This document shows, in pieces, positions 27,674 to 38,524 of a stretch of DNA of 64,000 bases. The stretch lies in NCBI RefSeq assembly GCF_000773685.1, contig NZ_JPQO01000215.1, forward strand, positions 1 to 64,000, in the 5' to 3' direction. This stretch comes from Acinetobacter sp. HR7. Lineage in GTDB: Bacteria; Pseudomonadota; Gammaproteobacteria; Pseudomonadales; Moraxellaceae. Under the pieces are notes generated by a model, which searched no databases, was not told the DNA's origin, and saw nothing but the letters and a program-made list of their open reading frames with translations. The translations under genes and the position numbers were made by a program. The stretch's first letter is position 1. Each line of letters starts with the position of its first letter.

Positions 27674-28260
27674 GAAAGACACACATGTACGAATTCCTGC
27701 TTTCCACGTCTATCGTTGCCCTGGCTGAAATGGGGGATAAAACCCAGCTTCTGGCTTTGCTGTTGGCTGCACGTTTTAGAAAACCTGTTCCGATTCTGGT
27801 TGCGATCCTGTTAGCCACCATCATTAACCATGGTTTGTCTGCAGCTTTGGGTCAATGGATCACGACGGTTATCAGCCCGGATATTCTGTTGTGGGTGGTA
27901 TCGATCGGCTTTATTGCCATGGCGATCTGGATGCTGATTCCGGATGAACTGGGTGATGAATCATCAAGCATCAATAAATGGCAGAAACTCGGTGTATTTG
28001 GTGCGACTTTCATTCTGTTCTTCCTGGCGGAAATCGGGGATAAAACCCAGATCGCAACCGTGGCATTAGCGGCGCGTTTTGACAGTGTACTCTGGGTGAT
28101 GATGGGAACTACGGTCGGCATGATGATTGCCAATGCTCCTGCGGTATTTATTGGTGACAAGCTGGCAAATCGTCTGCCAATTTCCTTGATTCATAAAATT
28201 GGTGCGCTGATCTTCCTGCTGATTGGTGTGGGTACATTGCTAAAACATTATTATTTCTAA
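27649..28260 (+). CDS. GDT1/TMEM165 (UPF0016) family manganese exporter
   Basis: A 203-residue inner-membrane protein with about six helices in two repeats. Each repeat has the family motif of acidic and lysine residues, E-x-G-D-K-T: AEMGDKTQ in the first half and AEIGDKTQ in the second. Members related to Vibrio MneA export Mn2+, and the upstream Mn2+ riboswitch supports that role here. Two starts are possible: ATG at 27649, behind a strong GGAAGGG, or ATG at 27685, where the family homology begins (MYEFLLSTS). The first lies inside the regulatory hairpin. Confidence 0.88.
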   Translation: MGIAHASQRKTHMYEFLLSTSIVALAEMGDKTQLLALLLAARFRKPVPILVAILLATIINHGLSAALGQWITTVISPDILLWVVSIGFIAMAIWMLIPDELGDESSSINKWQKLGVFGATFILFFLAEIGDKTQIATVALAARFDSVLWVMMGTTVGMMIANAPAVFIGDKLANRLPISLIHKIGALIFLLIGVGTLLKHYYF

Positions 28261-28278
28261 TTCATCGGAATAATAACA

Positions 28279-28309
28279 AAAATCCTGAGCTAAAAACTCA
28301 GGATTTTTT
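28279..28309 (+). terminator. intrinsic terminator of the exporter gene
   Basis: AAAATCCTGAG pairs with CTCAGGATTTT around a 7-base A-rich loop, followed by T residues. Confidence 0.9.
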
Positions 28310-28441
28310 ATTGTGAAACGGGTCTCAAAATATTGATAAGTAAAGCTATATATTCATTTTTAATTATTGTAAGTTTCTCTAAATACTTATATGTTAACAA
28401 CAACACAAAAATCATTTTTAAATGAAAAATTGGGGAAGTTT

Positions 28442-29239
28442 ATGGCTTTTGAACGCACCACATCACAAGTTTTATTTGATGATGGCACACATAAATGCAT
28501 CAGTTTTACCAGTCTGGTAAAAGGCGAAGGCGTTCAGGCCAACCAGTTTCTGATTCTGGATAATAACCGTGCAGCAGTACTGGATCCGGGTGGTGACTTG
28601 ACCTATGTGCCGCTGACCATGGAGCTGAACAAATATACACGTCTGGCCAATCTAGACTATGTCATGGCTTCACATCAGGACCCAGACATTATCACTTCGA
28701 TGCCACGCTGGTTGGTCTATACCGATGCCAAAGTGGTGGCTTCCAAGCTGTGGGCGCGCTTCCTGCCACACCTCAATTCAGCTTTCATGAGTGACCGGAT
28801 GAAGGGCAACTGGCTGGACCGTCTGGTGGAGCTGCCAGACCATGGCCAGATCATCAAGCTGGGTAATTCCGACATCATCGCGATACCAGCGCACTTCCTG
28901 CACTCTGTGGGTAACTTCCAGTTCTACGATCCGATCGCCAAAATCCTGTTCTCAGGCGATATGGGCGCGTCTATGGTCGAAGATGCCTCACGTCCACTAG
29001 AAAACTTTGCTGCACATATTCCAAAGATGAAAGCATTCCACCAGCGCTATATGTGCAATAACAAGGTAATTCGCCTGTGGGTGCAGATGGTACGTACCAT
29101 GGATGTTGAAATGATCGTGCCACAGCACGGTACGCCGTTTGTGGGCAAGGAGCAGATTGACCAGTTCCTGGACTGGATTGAAACGCTGGAATGCGGTACT
29201 GACCTGATGGATGAAACCATCTTTACCTGCCCAGAATAA
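28442..29239 (+). CDS. metallo-beta-lactamase-fold di-iron protein (ODP-like), paralogue 1
   Basis: A 265-residue stand-alone MBL-fold protein. Its metal motif SHQDPD (H-x-D-x-D), then AHFLHS, SGDMG and PQHGTPF, supply the six ligands of the di-iron site of flavodiiron proteins. There is no C-terminal flavodoxin domain. Such free domains are known as oxygen-binding di-iron proteins in some bacteria; an O2, NO or redox-sensing role is inference. By eye, about two thirds of residues match the protein at 29951. The frame is open from 28391, but GGGGAAG just before 28442 and the length of the paralogue support this start. Confidence 0.72.
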   Translation: MAFERTTSQVLFDDGTHKCISFTSLVKGEGVQANQFLILDNNRAAVLDPGGDLTYVPLTMELNKYTRLANLDYVMASHQDPDIITSMPRWLVYTDAKVVASKLWARFLPHLNSAFMSDRMKGNWLDRLVELPDHGQIIKLGNSDIIAIPAHFLHSVGNFQFYDPIAKILFSGDMGASMVEDASRPLENFAAHIPKMKAFHQRYMCNNKVIRLWVQMVRTMDVEMIVPQHGTPFVGKEQIDQFLDWIETLECGTDLMDETIFTCPE

Positions 29240-29336
29240 CTGGAAAAATCAAAAAAAATTCTTGAGTGAAAAAACAACATTTTTTATATTTTTCGTTTTT
29301 CAAAAAACTTTATTTGATGACGAGAATCTATAAGAA

Positions 29337-29702
29337 ATGTTGTCTCAAGTTCCAACACAGGATGCATGTTTAAGTTGTGGTGCATGTTGCGCCTATTTCC
29401 GGGTTTCGTTCTATTGGGCAGAGGGAATTCCCATGCCAGAAAACTATACCGAACCACTCACCCCGGTCTATTCATGCATGGCAGGTACCAACCAGAAAAA
29501 TCCGCGTTGTATTGCCCTGCAAGGAACCATTGGGGAACAGGTCAGTTGCGGCATGTATGAGCTACGCAGCTCATCCTGCAAGGAAGTGCAGATCGCGGAT
29601 GCGCAGTGTAACAAGGCGCGTATGGCTCACAATATGGTGCCATTTATCCAGATTGAAGCTGATGAAGCAGAAAATGACGATAACTTTGAACGCGTCAGCT
29701 AG
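29337..29702 (+). CDS. YkgJ family cysteine-cluster protein
   Basis: A 121-residue protein with the N-terminal signature CLSCGACC (C-x2-C-x2-CC) and further cysteines in YSCMA, NPRCIA, VSCGMYELRSSSCKEV and AQCNKARM. This is the YkgJ/UPF0153 cluster thought to bind zinc or an iron-sulfur centre. Function is unknown. It lies between two di-iron MBL paralogues, which hints at a shared metal or redox role but does not prove it. A terminator follows. Confidence 0.88.
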   Translation: MLSQVPTQDACLSCGACCAYFRVSFYWAEGIPMPENYTEPLTPVYSCMAGTNQKNPRCIALQGTIGEQVSCGMYELRSSSCKEVQIADAQCNKARMAHNMVPFIQIEADEAENDDNFERVS

Positions 29703-29723
29703 GTAAAAAATTTCAAATGATCA

Positions 29724-29750
29724 AAGCAGGGCTCAGGCTCTGCTTTTTTT
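29724..29750 (+). terminator. intrinsic terminator after ykgJ-like gene
   Basis: AAGCAGGGC / GCTCTGCTT with one G-T pair and loop TCAG, followed by a long T run. Confidence 0.88.
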
Positions 29751-29950
29751 ATGGGTAAAAATCAATGAAAATGCTTGGATTTAGTTGTGACTTCCGTAAC
29801 AGAAAAATCAAAATTGAACAATAAAAAAGCGATTTATTATAGATAATTAAGTACAAAACCATAATTTTATTATGGATTAATTTGGTTATAATTTGATCAG
29901 AATAACAACAGTAATAATCAGTAAACGACAACAACGAGAAGGAAACAAAA

Positions 29951-30763
29951 ATGGATAATAAGACCAGTTCCTATATTTTATTTGATAACGGTGAACATAA
30001 GTGCATTGTCTTTACCAGTCTGGTTAAAGGCGAGGGCATTCAGGCCAATCAGTTTCTGATTATTAACGACCGTGAAGGTGCAGTGATTGATCCGGGCGGT
30101 GATCTGACCTATTCACCGCTGACCTTTGAACTGCTGAAATATATTCCTTTGAATCGGATTCGCTATGTGTTTGGTTCGCATCAGGATCCTGACATTATCA
30201 CTTCGATGCCACGCTGGCTGATGCATACTCAGGCCAGCATCGTGGCATCCAAACTTTGGGCGCGTTTCCTGCCGCATCTAAACTCGGCTTTTACCAGTGG
30301 AAAAATGACTGGGAACTGGGAAGACAGGCTGATTGAACTGCCAGATGAAGGCATGAGTGTGCCGATTGGCCAGTCAGAACTATGTTGTATCCCAGCGCAT
30401 TTCCTTCATTCAGTCGGTAATTTCCAGTTTTATGATCCAATTTCCAAAGTCCTGTTTTCTGGTGACCTCGGTGCATCCGTCGTAGGTGACCCACAGACGC
30501 CGGTGACGGATATGGAGGCACATTTACGCAGTATGCGTGGTTTTCATCAACGCTATATGTGCTCGAATCGCATCTTGAGATATTGGGTGGAAATGGTTCG
30601 GGAAATGGATATCGACATGATCGTTCCGCAGCATGGCGCACCATTTGTCGGGCGTGAGCCGATTGAGCAGTTCCTGGACTGGCTCTGGCATCTGGAATGT
30701 GGTGTCGACCTGATTGAGCCGCGGATTTATCGTTGTCCGAAAACCAGGTTGGCTGTGGCTTAA
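29951..30763 (+). CDS. metallo-beta-lactamase-fold di-iron protein (ODP-like), paralogue 2
   Basis: A 270-residue paralogue of the protein at 28442. Predicted iron ligands are H77, D79 and D81 (SHQDPD), H150, D172 (SGD) and H228 (PQHGAPF). Their spacing resembles that of flavodiiron proteins. It has no other domain and no signal peptide. A good AGAAGGAA precedes the ATG, and the gene has its own upstream region of about 200 bp that is very AT-rich. The substrate or ligand is unknown; ordinary hydrolase activity cannot be excluded, but the Asp in place of the usual second His argues against a zinc beta-lactamase. Confidence 0.75.
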   Translation: MDNKTSSYILFDNGEHKCIVFTSLVKGEGIQANQFLIINDREGAVIDPGGDLTYSPLTFELLKYIPLNRIRYVFGSHQDPDIITSMPRWLMHTQASIVASKLWARFLPHLNSAFTSGKMTGNWEDRLIELPDEGMSVPIGQSELCCIPAHFLHSVGNFQFYDPISKVLFSGDLGASVVGDPQTPVTDMEAHLRSMRGFHQRYMCSNRILRYWVEMVREMDIDMIVPQHGAPFVGREPIEQFLDWLWHLECGVDLIEPRIYRCPKTRLAVA

Positions 30764-30969
30764 GCTAAGTGCCTGATTTGCAGTAATCGCTAAAATAGGA
30801 CAGCATGATTTTCTATACAAAAAATACAGGGTAGGCTGGATAAAATTTATTCGATTAACTCAGGATATAAATCAATGCCTTAGCGAAGGAAAATAAAAAT
30901 AAGTGCAGATTTGGCAAAAATAAATTTTGCAATTGCAATGAAATTTTAAGCCAAATTTGTTTATAATAG

Positions 30970-32463
<1,494 letters not shown>

Positions 32464-32487
32464 TTCCTAAAACAAATTGTTCGTATG

Positions 32488-32519
32488 AAAAAAGCCGTCA
32501 TGCAAATGACGGCTTTTTT
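32488..32519 (+). terminator. intrinsic terminator of guaB
   Basis: A perfect 14-bp stem, AAAAAAGCCGTCAT / ATGACGGCTTTTTT, with loop GCAA. Confidence 0.95.
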
Positions 32520-32589
32520 GTTTTGGTGTAAAGTGTGACTCATTGTAAAAATGGATGATGCAAATCACCCCATAAGAAGTGAGACAATG

Positions 32590-33924
32590 ATGAGTTATTT
32601 TGGCACCGATGGTATTCGTGGCAAGTTTGGTGAGTTGCCGATTACGCCTGAGTTTGCATTGAAACTGGGCTTTGCCACAGGAAAGGTTCTCAAGCGCAAT
32701 AGTAAGAAGAATAAACCGCTGGTAGTGATGGGCAAAGACACACGTTTGTCCGGTTATATTCTGGAATCTGCTTTACAGGCGGGGTTGAATGCGGCGGGTG
32801 TCTATGTGCACTTATTAGGTCCATTACCTACACCTGCGATTGCTCATTTAACTCGTGCCCTACATGCCAATTTGGGAATCGTGATTTCAGCATCGCATAA
32901 TCCGTACTTTGATAACGGGATTAAATTCTTTTCGAGTGAAGGCAAAAAGGTATCAGACGAGTTGCAGGATGAAATCAATGCCGAACTTGAAAAAGAGCTG
33001 GTGATTGAAGATACCGCGAACCTGGGTAAAAGCTTCCGAGTGAAGGATGCCAACGGCCGTTATATCGAATTCTGTAAATCAACTTTCCCGTATCATCTGG
33101 ACCTTAATGATCTGAAAATTGTGGTGGACTGTGCCAATGGTGCGGCTTATAACGTTGGTCCGGCGGTATTCCGTGAACTCGGTGCCAAAGTGATTGCGCT
33201 GTATGATGAGCCTGATGGTCTGAATATCAATAAAAACTGTGGTTCAACCCATCCGGAAAACCTGCAAAAAGCAGTAGTAGAACATGGTGCTGACCTTGGT
33301 ATTGCCTTTGACGGTGATGCTGACCGCGTGATTATGGTCGATAAAAATGGTGAGCTGATTACCGGTGACCATATCCTGTATATCCTAGCGACACAGAGCA
33401 GTAAAAAACCAGCAGGTATTGTTGGTACGTTGATGAGCAATATGGCACTGGAACTGGCTTTACAAAAAGCAGGTGTTGAACTGCTGCGTGCCAAAGTCGG
33501 GGACCGCTATGTATTACAAGGTCTGGAAGAAAAAGGTTGGGTGATTGGCGGCGAACCATCGGGTCATATCCTGACTTTGGACAAGAGTACTACCGGTGAT
33601 GCTATCATCTCTGCACTGCAAGTCCTGACTGTGATGGTCGAGCAGCAAAAAGCCCTACATGAACTGGTCGCAGATTTCCATTTATTGCCAAATGTGCTGG
33701 TCAATGTGCGTCTGGAAGCCATGTTTGACCCGTATTCAGTGCCTGCATTAGCCGTTGAATTTGCCAAAGCTGAAGAACAGCTGAAAGGTCGTGGCCGCCT
33801 ATTGATCCGTAAATCCGGTACAGAACCAGTAATTCGTGTCATGGTGGAAGGCGAAGACCTGGAAGAAGTCAATGCACTGGCACATTCACTGGCAGATGCA
33901 GTACGTGCCAACGCAGCTGCCTAA
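32590..33924 (+). CDS. glmM: phosphoglucosamine mutase
   Basis: Converts glucosamine-6-phosphate to glucosamine-1-phosphate for UDP-GlcNAc synthesis. It has 444 residues. The N-terminus is [14 protein letters not shown]. The phosphoserine is S102 in SASHNP, the metal loop is FDGDADRV, and the sugar and phosphate motifs are GGEPSGH and [11 protein letters not shown]. The frame is open from 32551, and a second ATG lies at 32587; GAAGTGAG fits either of the two adjacent ATGs. pdxH follows 26 bp later. Confidence 0.96.
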   Translation: MSYFGTDGIRGKFGELPITPEFALKLGFATGKVLKRNSKKNKPLVVMGKDTRLSGYILESALQAGLNAAGVYVHLLGPLPTPAIAHLTRALHANLGIVISASHNPYFDNGIKFFSSEGKKVSDELQDEINAELEKELVIEDTANLGKSFRVKDANGRYIEFCKSTFPYHLDLNDLKIVVDCANGAAYNVGPAVFRELGAKVIALYDEPDGLNINKNCGSTHPENLQKAVVEHGADLGIAFDGDADRVIMVDKNGELITGDHILYILATQSSKKPAGIVGTLMSNMALELALQKAGVELLRAKVGDRYVLQGLEEKGWVIGGEPSGHILTLDKSTTGDAIISALQVLTVMVEQQKALHELVADFHLLPNVLVNVRLEAMFDPYSVPALAVEFAKAEEQLKGRGRLLIRKSGTEPVIRVMVEGEDLEEVNALAHSLADAVRANAAA

Positions 33925-33950
33925 ATTTATCTTCTGACGAGAAAGATATA

Positions 33951-34607
33951 ATGACTGATTTAATTAAGGATCTGAGTGAACTTCGTCTGAATTATCAGAA
34001 AGGGGAGTTGCATGAAGAGCAGGTCAATCCGAATCCGCATGAACAGTTTTTGCTCTGGTTTAACCATGCGCTAGAAGCACGCTTGCATGAACCCTATGCG
34101 ATGTCATTGGCTACGGCTAATGCAGAGGGACGTCCACATGTGCGTACCGTATTGTTGCGTGGTGCCACCGAAGAAGGTTATGACTTCTATACCAATTATG
34201 ACAGCCAGAAGGGCATAGACTTAGCGAACAACCCTTATGCAGAGCTATTGTTTTACTGGCAGGAGCAGGAACGTCAGATCCGTATCTCTGGTCGTGTAGT
34301 CAAAATCTCTGAAGAAGAATCGACTGATTATTATCACAAGCGTCCACGTGACAGTCAGATTGCAGCATATGTTAGCACTCCGCAAAGTGGGGTAATTTCT
34401 AGCCGTGAAGAGCTGCAGCAACGTTTCTGGGATTTGCATGACCGTGTTGCCAATCAGGAGCAACTGGACAAGCCGGCATTCTGGGGCGGCTACCGTCTGG
34501 TACCGGATTATTATGAATTCTGGCAGGGACGTCCGAACCGCCTACATGACCGTCTCAGCTATACCAAGACCGATGGTCAGTGGACTTTACAGCGACTGAT
34601 GCCATAA
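33951..34607 (+). CDS. pdxH: pyridoxamine 5'-phosphate oxidase
   Basis: FMN enzyme that oxidises pyridoxine/pyridoxamine 5'-phosphate to pyridoxal phosphate. Its 218 residues are standard. Family segments include EPYAMSLATANAEGRPHVRTVLLRG, YTNYDSQKG, QERQIRISGRV and the C-terminal FWQGRPNRLHDR. Its stop abuts the recJ start (TAAATG), indicating translational coupling. Confidence 0.96.
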   Translation: MTDLIKDLSELRLNYQKGELHEEQVNPNPHEQFLLWFNHALEARLHEPYAMSLATANAEGRPHVRTVLLRGATEEGYDFYTNYDSQKGIDLANNPYAELLFYWQEQERQIRISGRVVKISEEESTDYYHKRPRDSQIAAYVSTPQSGVISSREELQQRFWDLHDRVANQEQLDKPAFWGGYRLVPDYYEFWQGRPNRLHDRLSYTKTDGQWTLQRLMP

Positions 34608-36311
34608 ATGTCAAAACTTGAAATCAGACAGCGACCCTTTCTAACCTGTCCTGAAGCATTTCAGGGTGTGCCGCCTTTTGTTGCTGAAATTTTGGCACGT
34701 CGTGGTGTGGAATCTCAGCAAGAGCTTGAGCTGAAACTCAAGCATCTGCTGGCACCCACCATGAAAGGCTTGCCTGAAGCAATCCAGTTGATGGATGCTG
34801 CCATTGATGCAGGTCAGAAGATCGTGATTGTCGGGGACTATGATGCTGATGGTGCGACCAGTACAGCACTCATGATGCTGGCGCTACGGGATATGGGAGC
34901 TAATGTCGAGTATCTGGTACCGGATCGTTTCAAGTATGGCTATGGCCTGACCCCGGCGATTGCCGATCTGGCTTTTACTCGGTTTACGCCTGATTTGTTG
35001 ATTACCGTGGATAATGGTATTTCCAGTCATGATGGGGTTAAGCAAGCCCAGGATCATGGCATGCAAGTGATCATCACCGATCACCACTTAACCACCAAGC
35101 CGACGCCTGCCGCAGAGGCTGTGGTCAATCCAAACCAGTTAGGTTGCGAGTTTCCAAGCAAGGCACTGGCTGGTGTGGGGGTGGCCTTTTATGTCTTGGC
35201 GAATCTGTCGACACATCGTAAAAAGCTGGGTAAATCTTTTACTAACATTACCAATTATCTGGATCTGGTGGCGCTCGGGACTTATGCTGATGTCGCCAGT
35301 CTAGACTATAACAACCGTATTCTGATTGATGCTGGTCTAAAGCGGATTCAGCAGCATTTATGCCGTCCGGGGATTAGTGCCTTGCTGGAGATTGCGGGTC
35401 GGGATGCCGCGACTTTAAAAGCACAGGATTTGGGTTTTGTTCTCGGCCCAAGGATCAATGCTGCGGGTCGTATGGAAACCATGGATATTGGTATTGAATG
35501 TCTGCTGGCTCAGGATTTGGCAACGGCTTATCCACTGGCAGAACAGCTGAACCAGCTCAATGTTGAACGCCGTCAGGTGGAAGGCAAGATCAAGCAGGAA
35601 GCCCTGGCTGAACTGGAAAAAATCCAGCTGGATGAAGCAGAGTTACCGGCTGCTTTGATCATGTTTGAACAGCACTGGCATCAGGGTGTGATTGGTATTG
35701 TGGCTGGCCGTTTAAAAGAGCAGTTCCACCGTCCAAGTATCGTCTTTGCTGCGGATGAAGATGGCGTGCATATCAAAGGTTCGGCACGTTCGATAGAAGG
35801 CATTCATATTCGCGATGCGATTGAATTGGTGGCAGAACAGCATCCGCATATCGTCAGTCACTTTGGTGGGCATGCAGCAGCAGCGGGGTTGACCATCAAA
35901 CGCGAACACTTTGCCGAGTTTAAGCAGACCTTTGAACAGCTGATTGGTAGTATGGATGAGAGTCTGTTTACCGCGACGTTATGGACCGATGGTGAGTTGC
36001 CAGCTTCAGCTTTCCAGATTAATACTGTTGATTTACTGCATAACTTAAGTCCGTGGGGACAGAAATTTCCACAGCCGATATTTGAAGGTATCTTTAAGGT
36101 GCTGGATTACCGCTGGTTGAAGGATGTACATCTAAAACTACGTGTAGCTTTGGAAAATGGTCAAGTCGTGGATGCGATTGCTTTTAATGCAGCCAGCAAA
36201 TATCAGTTTGATCCGATGCAGGACAGTGTGCGTCTGGTCTATGAGCTGGATAAAAATGTCTTTAATGGCAATATCAGCCTACAAATGCGGATTGCCCATC
36301 TGGAACAGTAA
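34608..36311 (+). CDS. recJ: single-stranded-DNA-specific exonuclease RecJ
   Basis: 5'-3' exonuclease of recombination and mismatch repair, of the DHH family. It has 567 residues. The DHH-family motifs are VGDYDADGATSTALM, TVDNGIS, TDHHLTT and GTYADVASLD. DHHA1 follows, with HFGGHAAAAGLTI, then the OB-fold domain. All metal ligands look present. A terminator begins directly after the stop codon. Confidence 0.97.
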   Translation: MSKLEIRQRPFLTCPEAFQGVPPFVAEILARRGVESQQELELKLKHLLAPTMKGLPEAIQLMDAAIDAGQKIVIVGDYDADGATSTALMMLALRDMGANVEYLVPDRFKYGYGLTPAIADLAFTRFTPDLLITVDNGISSHDGVKQAQDHGMQVIITDHHLTTKPTPAAEAVVNPNQLGCEFPSKALAGVGVAFYVLANLSTHRKKLGKSFTNITNYLDLVALGTYADVASLDYNNRILIDAGLKRIQQHLCRPGISALLEIAGRDAATLKAQDLGFVLGPRINAAGRMETMDIGIECLLAQDLATAYPLAEQLNQLNVERRQVEGKIKQEALAELEKIQLDEAELPAALIMFEQHWHQGVIGIVAGRLKEQFHRPSIVFAADEDGVHIKGSARSIEGIHIRDAIELVAEQHPHIVSHFGGHAAAAGLTIKREHFAEFKQTFEQLIGSMDESLFTATLWTDGELPASAFQINTVDLLHNLSPWGQKFPQPIFEGIFKVLDYRWLKDVHLKLRVALENGQVVDAIAFNAASKYQFDPMQDSVRLVYELDKNVFNGNISLQMRIAHLEQ

Positions 36312-36338
36312 AAAAACCGCTCCGTTGAGCGGTTTTTT
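36311..36338. terminator. bidirectional intrinsic terminator after recJ
   Basis: A perfect 12-bp stem, AAAAAACCGCTC / GAGCGGTTTTTT, with loop CGTT, between convergent genes. Confidence 0.95.
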
Positions 36339-36356
36339 ATTATTTGCTTAGGGGGA

Positions 36357-37094
36357 TTAGAAGCGGTAAGCGCCGCGTACACCAAAGATATCTGCATCAT
36401 CACCAAAAGCAATAGCACCTTCTAAGCTGAATTGCTGAGTAAAGAATTTCTTGGCACGGATAGTAAATACATCAGTACCGTCTAAGTCAGAATCAGAGAA
36501 TCCAAGACCGACACTGAAAGTTTTATCCAGATATAAATCTGCACCTAAGTTATAAGCATCGATATCGCCAAAACTGGCACCTGCTTCAAAATTCATATCA
36601 TAAGCGCTAACCTGAGTTACATATTTTGCACGTAAGGTCGGGTCAATTTCATCATCTGCATCATCTTCTGAAATACCGATAAGACCAAGCGCGACTAATA
36701 GTCCTGGAACTGGAAGATAACCTACTTCCGCAGCATAACTGGTTAAATCTCCAAGATCATTGTCAAAATGCGAAATACTGCCATTCAAATAAAAATCTGA
36801 ATTTGGAACAAAGTATTCGATACCTGCATGAATGCCGAAAGTGTCGGAGTCATCAATATAACTTAGAGCACCATTTACATTGCTCGCACGGTTCAAGAAA
36901 GCAGCTTCATTTAAAGGCGAGTTTTTAATTTGAACTGGGTTGAAGTAATAAGTGCCATCAATCGCAAATCCTACATCTGAGCCCCCACGATCTCGGTCTA
37001 GAATCTCAATAGTGCCGCCTACTTCAGTTTGATAAGCATGAGCGGTTCCCAGGCTGGCAAGAAGTGCAGTTGTAAGAGCAATTTTTTTTATCAT
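36357..37094 (-). CDS. putative outer-membrane porin, tandem copy 1
   Basis: A 245-residue exported beta-barrel protein. The signal peptide MIKKIALTTALLASLGTAHA is followed by YQTEVGGTIEI, and the protein ends in GAYRF with the terminal Phe typical of barrel proteins. The mature part is acidic, rich in Asp, with alternating strands. The pattern matches small putative porins of Acinetobacter (Porin_7-like). It is clearly paralogous to the gene at 37254, sharing the FNPVQ[IT][KR]NSPL[NA]EAAFL block and the LPVPGLL-type segment. The substrate is unknown. Confidence 0.72.
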   Translation of the reverse strand: MIKKIALTTALLASLGTAHAYQTEVGGTIEILDRDRGGSDVGFAIDGTYYFNPVQIKNSPLNEAAFLNRASNVNGALSYIDDSDTFGIHAGIEYFVPNSDFYLNGSISHFDNDLGDLTSYAAEVGYLPVPGLLVALGLIGISEDDADDEIDPTLRAKYVTQVSAYDMNFEAGASFGDIDAYNLGADLYLDKTFSVGLGFSDSDLDGTDVFTIRAKKFFTQQFSLEGAIAFGDDADIFGVRGAYRF

Positions 37095-37202
37095 TTCAAA
37101 ATCTCGGTTATTAGAAGGTTAAATCTGTCAGATTACAGATGTAACAAATAGTATGTTTTTTATTCTTTTGATCAATACCACTTGTCTTATTTTGGTGCAA
37201 TA

Positions 37203-37228
37203 AAAAGCCTCTCCAGAGAGAGGCTTTT
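37203..37228 (-). terminator. terminator between the two porin genes
   Basis: AAAAGCCTCTC and GAGAGGCTTTT form a stem with loop CAGA; on the minus strand a T run follows. It separates the two copies, so each is transcribed on its own. Confidence 0.88.
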
Positions 37229-37253
37229 CTTTTCAACGTGTAAGGCTAGATGA

Positions 37254-38033
37254 TTAGAAGCGGTATTTTGCAGCTACACCAAATTTGTTGTAGTCGTTAT
37301 TACCGACTTCACCGAAACCTACACGACCTTCAAGGCTGACTTGAGGGGTAAAGAATTTACGGGCACTTACACCAAACTCGCTGCGGTCTGTAATATCATT
37401 GCTTTGATAATCAGCACCAACGCTTAAAGTTTTGTCGATGAAGTAGTCAGCTTTCACGTTGTACTCATCAAGGTCACCAAAAGCGGCACCGGCTTCAAGG
37501 TTAATGTCTTTACCATTTGCTAATGTAGTCACATATTTGGCACGAAGGGTAGGGTCTACACCGTCATCACGGTCATTATCCCAACCTTTCACACCAGCAG
37601 CGATTAATAAGCCAGGAGCTGGCAGATAACCTACTTCTGCTGCATAGGTAGTCAGGTCGTTATCTAACTCATTATTATCCTGGAAATCGTGGCCGCTGAC
37701 TTTACCACTCAAGTAGAAATCAGAATTTGGTACGAAAACTTCTGCACCTACACCATAACGATGTGCTTCAGAATCACCAACTTCTTGATATTCATATTCA
37801 GCTTTTACGTTACTTGCACGATCTAGGAACGCTGCTTCTGCAAGAGGGGAGTTACGGGTTTGAACCGGGTTAAAGTAATAAGTACCCTCGACACCGAAAG
37901 AGCCGCTTGAGCTACCGTTATCCGGATCGACTAAGCCTGCTGATGCACCAACTTCAGCTTGGTATGCATGTGCTGCTGTGCCTGTAAGTGCGACTGCTGA
38001 AAGTAGTGCTGAAGCGATTGCTAATTTTTTCAT
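37254..38033 (-). CDS. putative outer-membrane porin, tandem copy 2
   Basis: A 259-residue paralogue of the gene at 36357. It has the signal peptide MKKLAIASALLSAVALTGTAAHA, mature start YQAEVGASAG and C-terminus AAKYRF. It shares with its neighbour the blocks EGTYYFNPVQ, NSDFYL, AAEVGYLP and DPTLRAKYVT. The upstream 490 bp are long and AT-rich, which suits a regulated outer-membrane protein gene. It may be an abundant porin, but nothing in the sequence shows selectivity. Confidence 0.74.
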   Translation of the reverse strand: MKKLAIASALLSAVALTGTAAHAYQAEVGASAGLVDPDNGSSSGSFGVEGTYYFNPVQTRNSPLAEAAFLDRASNVKAEYEYQEVGDSEAHRYGVGAEVFVPNSDFYLSGKVSGHDFQDNNELDNDLTTYAAEVGYLPAPGLLIAAGVKGWDNDRDDGVDPTLRAKYVTTLANGKDINLEAGAAFGDLDEYNVKADYFIDKTLSVGADYQSNDITDRSEFGVSARKFFTPQVSLEGRVGFGEVGNNDYNKFGVAAKYRF

Positions 38034-38524
38034 GCGGATTCTCCCCTCTGAAAGTTTGGCTGGGATTAATACATTTTTTGTTACAGTTTCAGTCTAGCGC
38101 AACTAAAAATTGGGTCAATCAAGAGAAAGTTGCAGTAATGTGAAGATAGTAATTTTTTGTAATTTTTTAATTTTAAATATTTGAAATATAATAATAAAAA
38201 TGAAATGTTTTGTTTTATTAAAACTGTGTAATAATTGTGGATTTTAAGGATTTTGATTAAAAAATAGGCTAAATGTTGTCATTTTATAATTCTATTTAAG
38301 AAGTGAAAAATCGGGAAATTCTTTTATAAAAAGAGGGGGATTTGAGGAATGCTTTTAGCTCTTTAAATATCTAAAATGAAACATAATCGAGTTGTATTTT
38401 TGCTTGGAACTGGATCATGATTTAAAAGAAAAAATCATATAACTGTAGCGCTAAAATTGCAGGAAAGGTCTGTGATATAATGGCCTGCTAAAAATTTATG
38501 CCTTATTGATTGAGAGAAATTCAC
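38034..38524. other. AT-rich intergenic region between porin and prfB
   Basis: A 491-bp divergent gap. It holds an extended -10 element TGATATAAT (38473-38481) for prfB with no good -35. I recognise no gene, tRNA or operator in the remaining AT-rich stretch. Confidence 0.5.
38473..38481 (+). promoter_or_regulatory. extended -10 promoter element for prfB
   Basis: TGATATAAT fits the TGnTATAAT extended -10 exactly, 44 bp before the GTG start. Such promoters can work without a -35 box. Confidence 0.55.

Noticed and set aside
27440-27814. A 124-codon open frame on the plus strand
   Set aside because: It overlaps the Mn2+ riboswitch and the start of the exporter gene in another frame; the peptide has no recognisable features.
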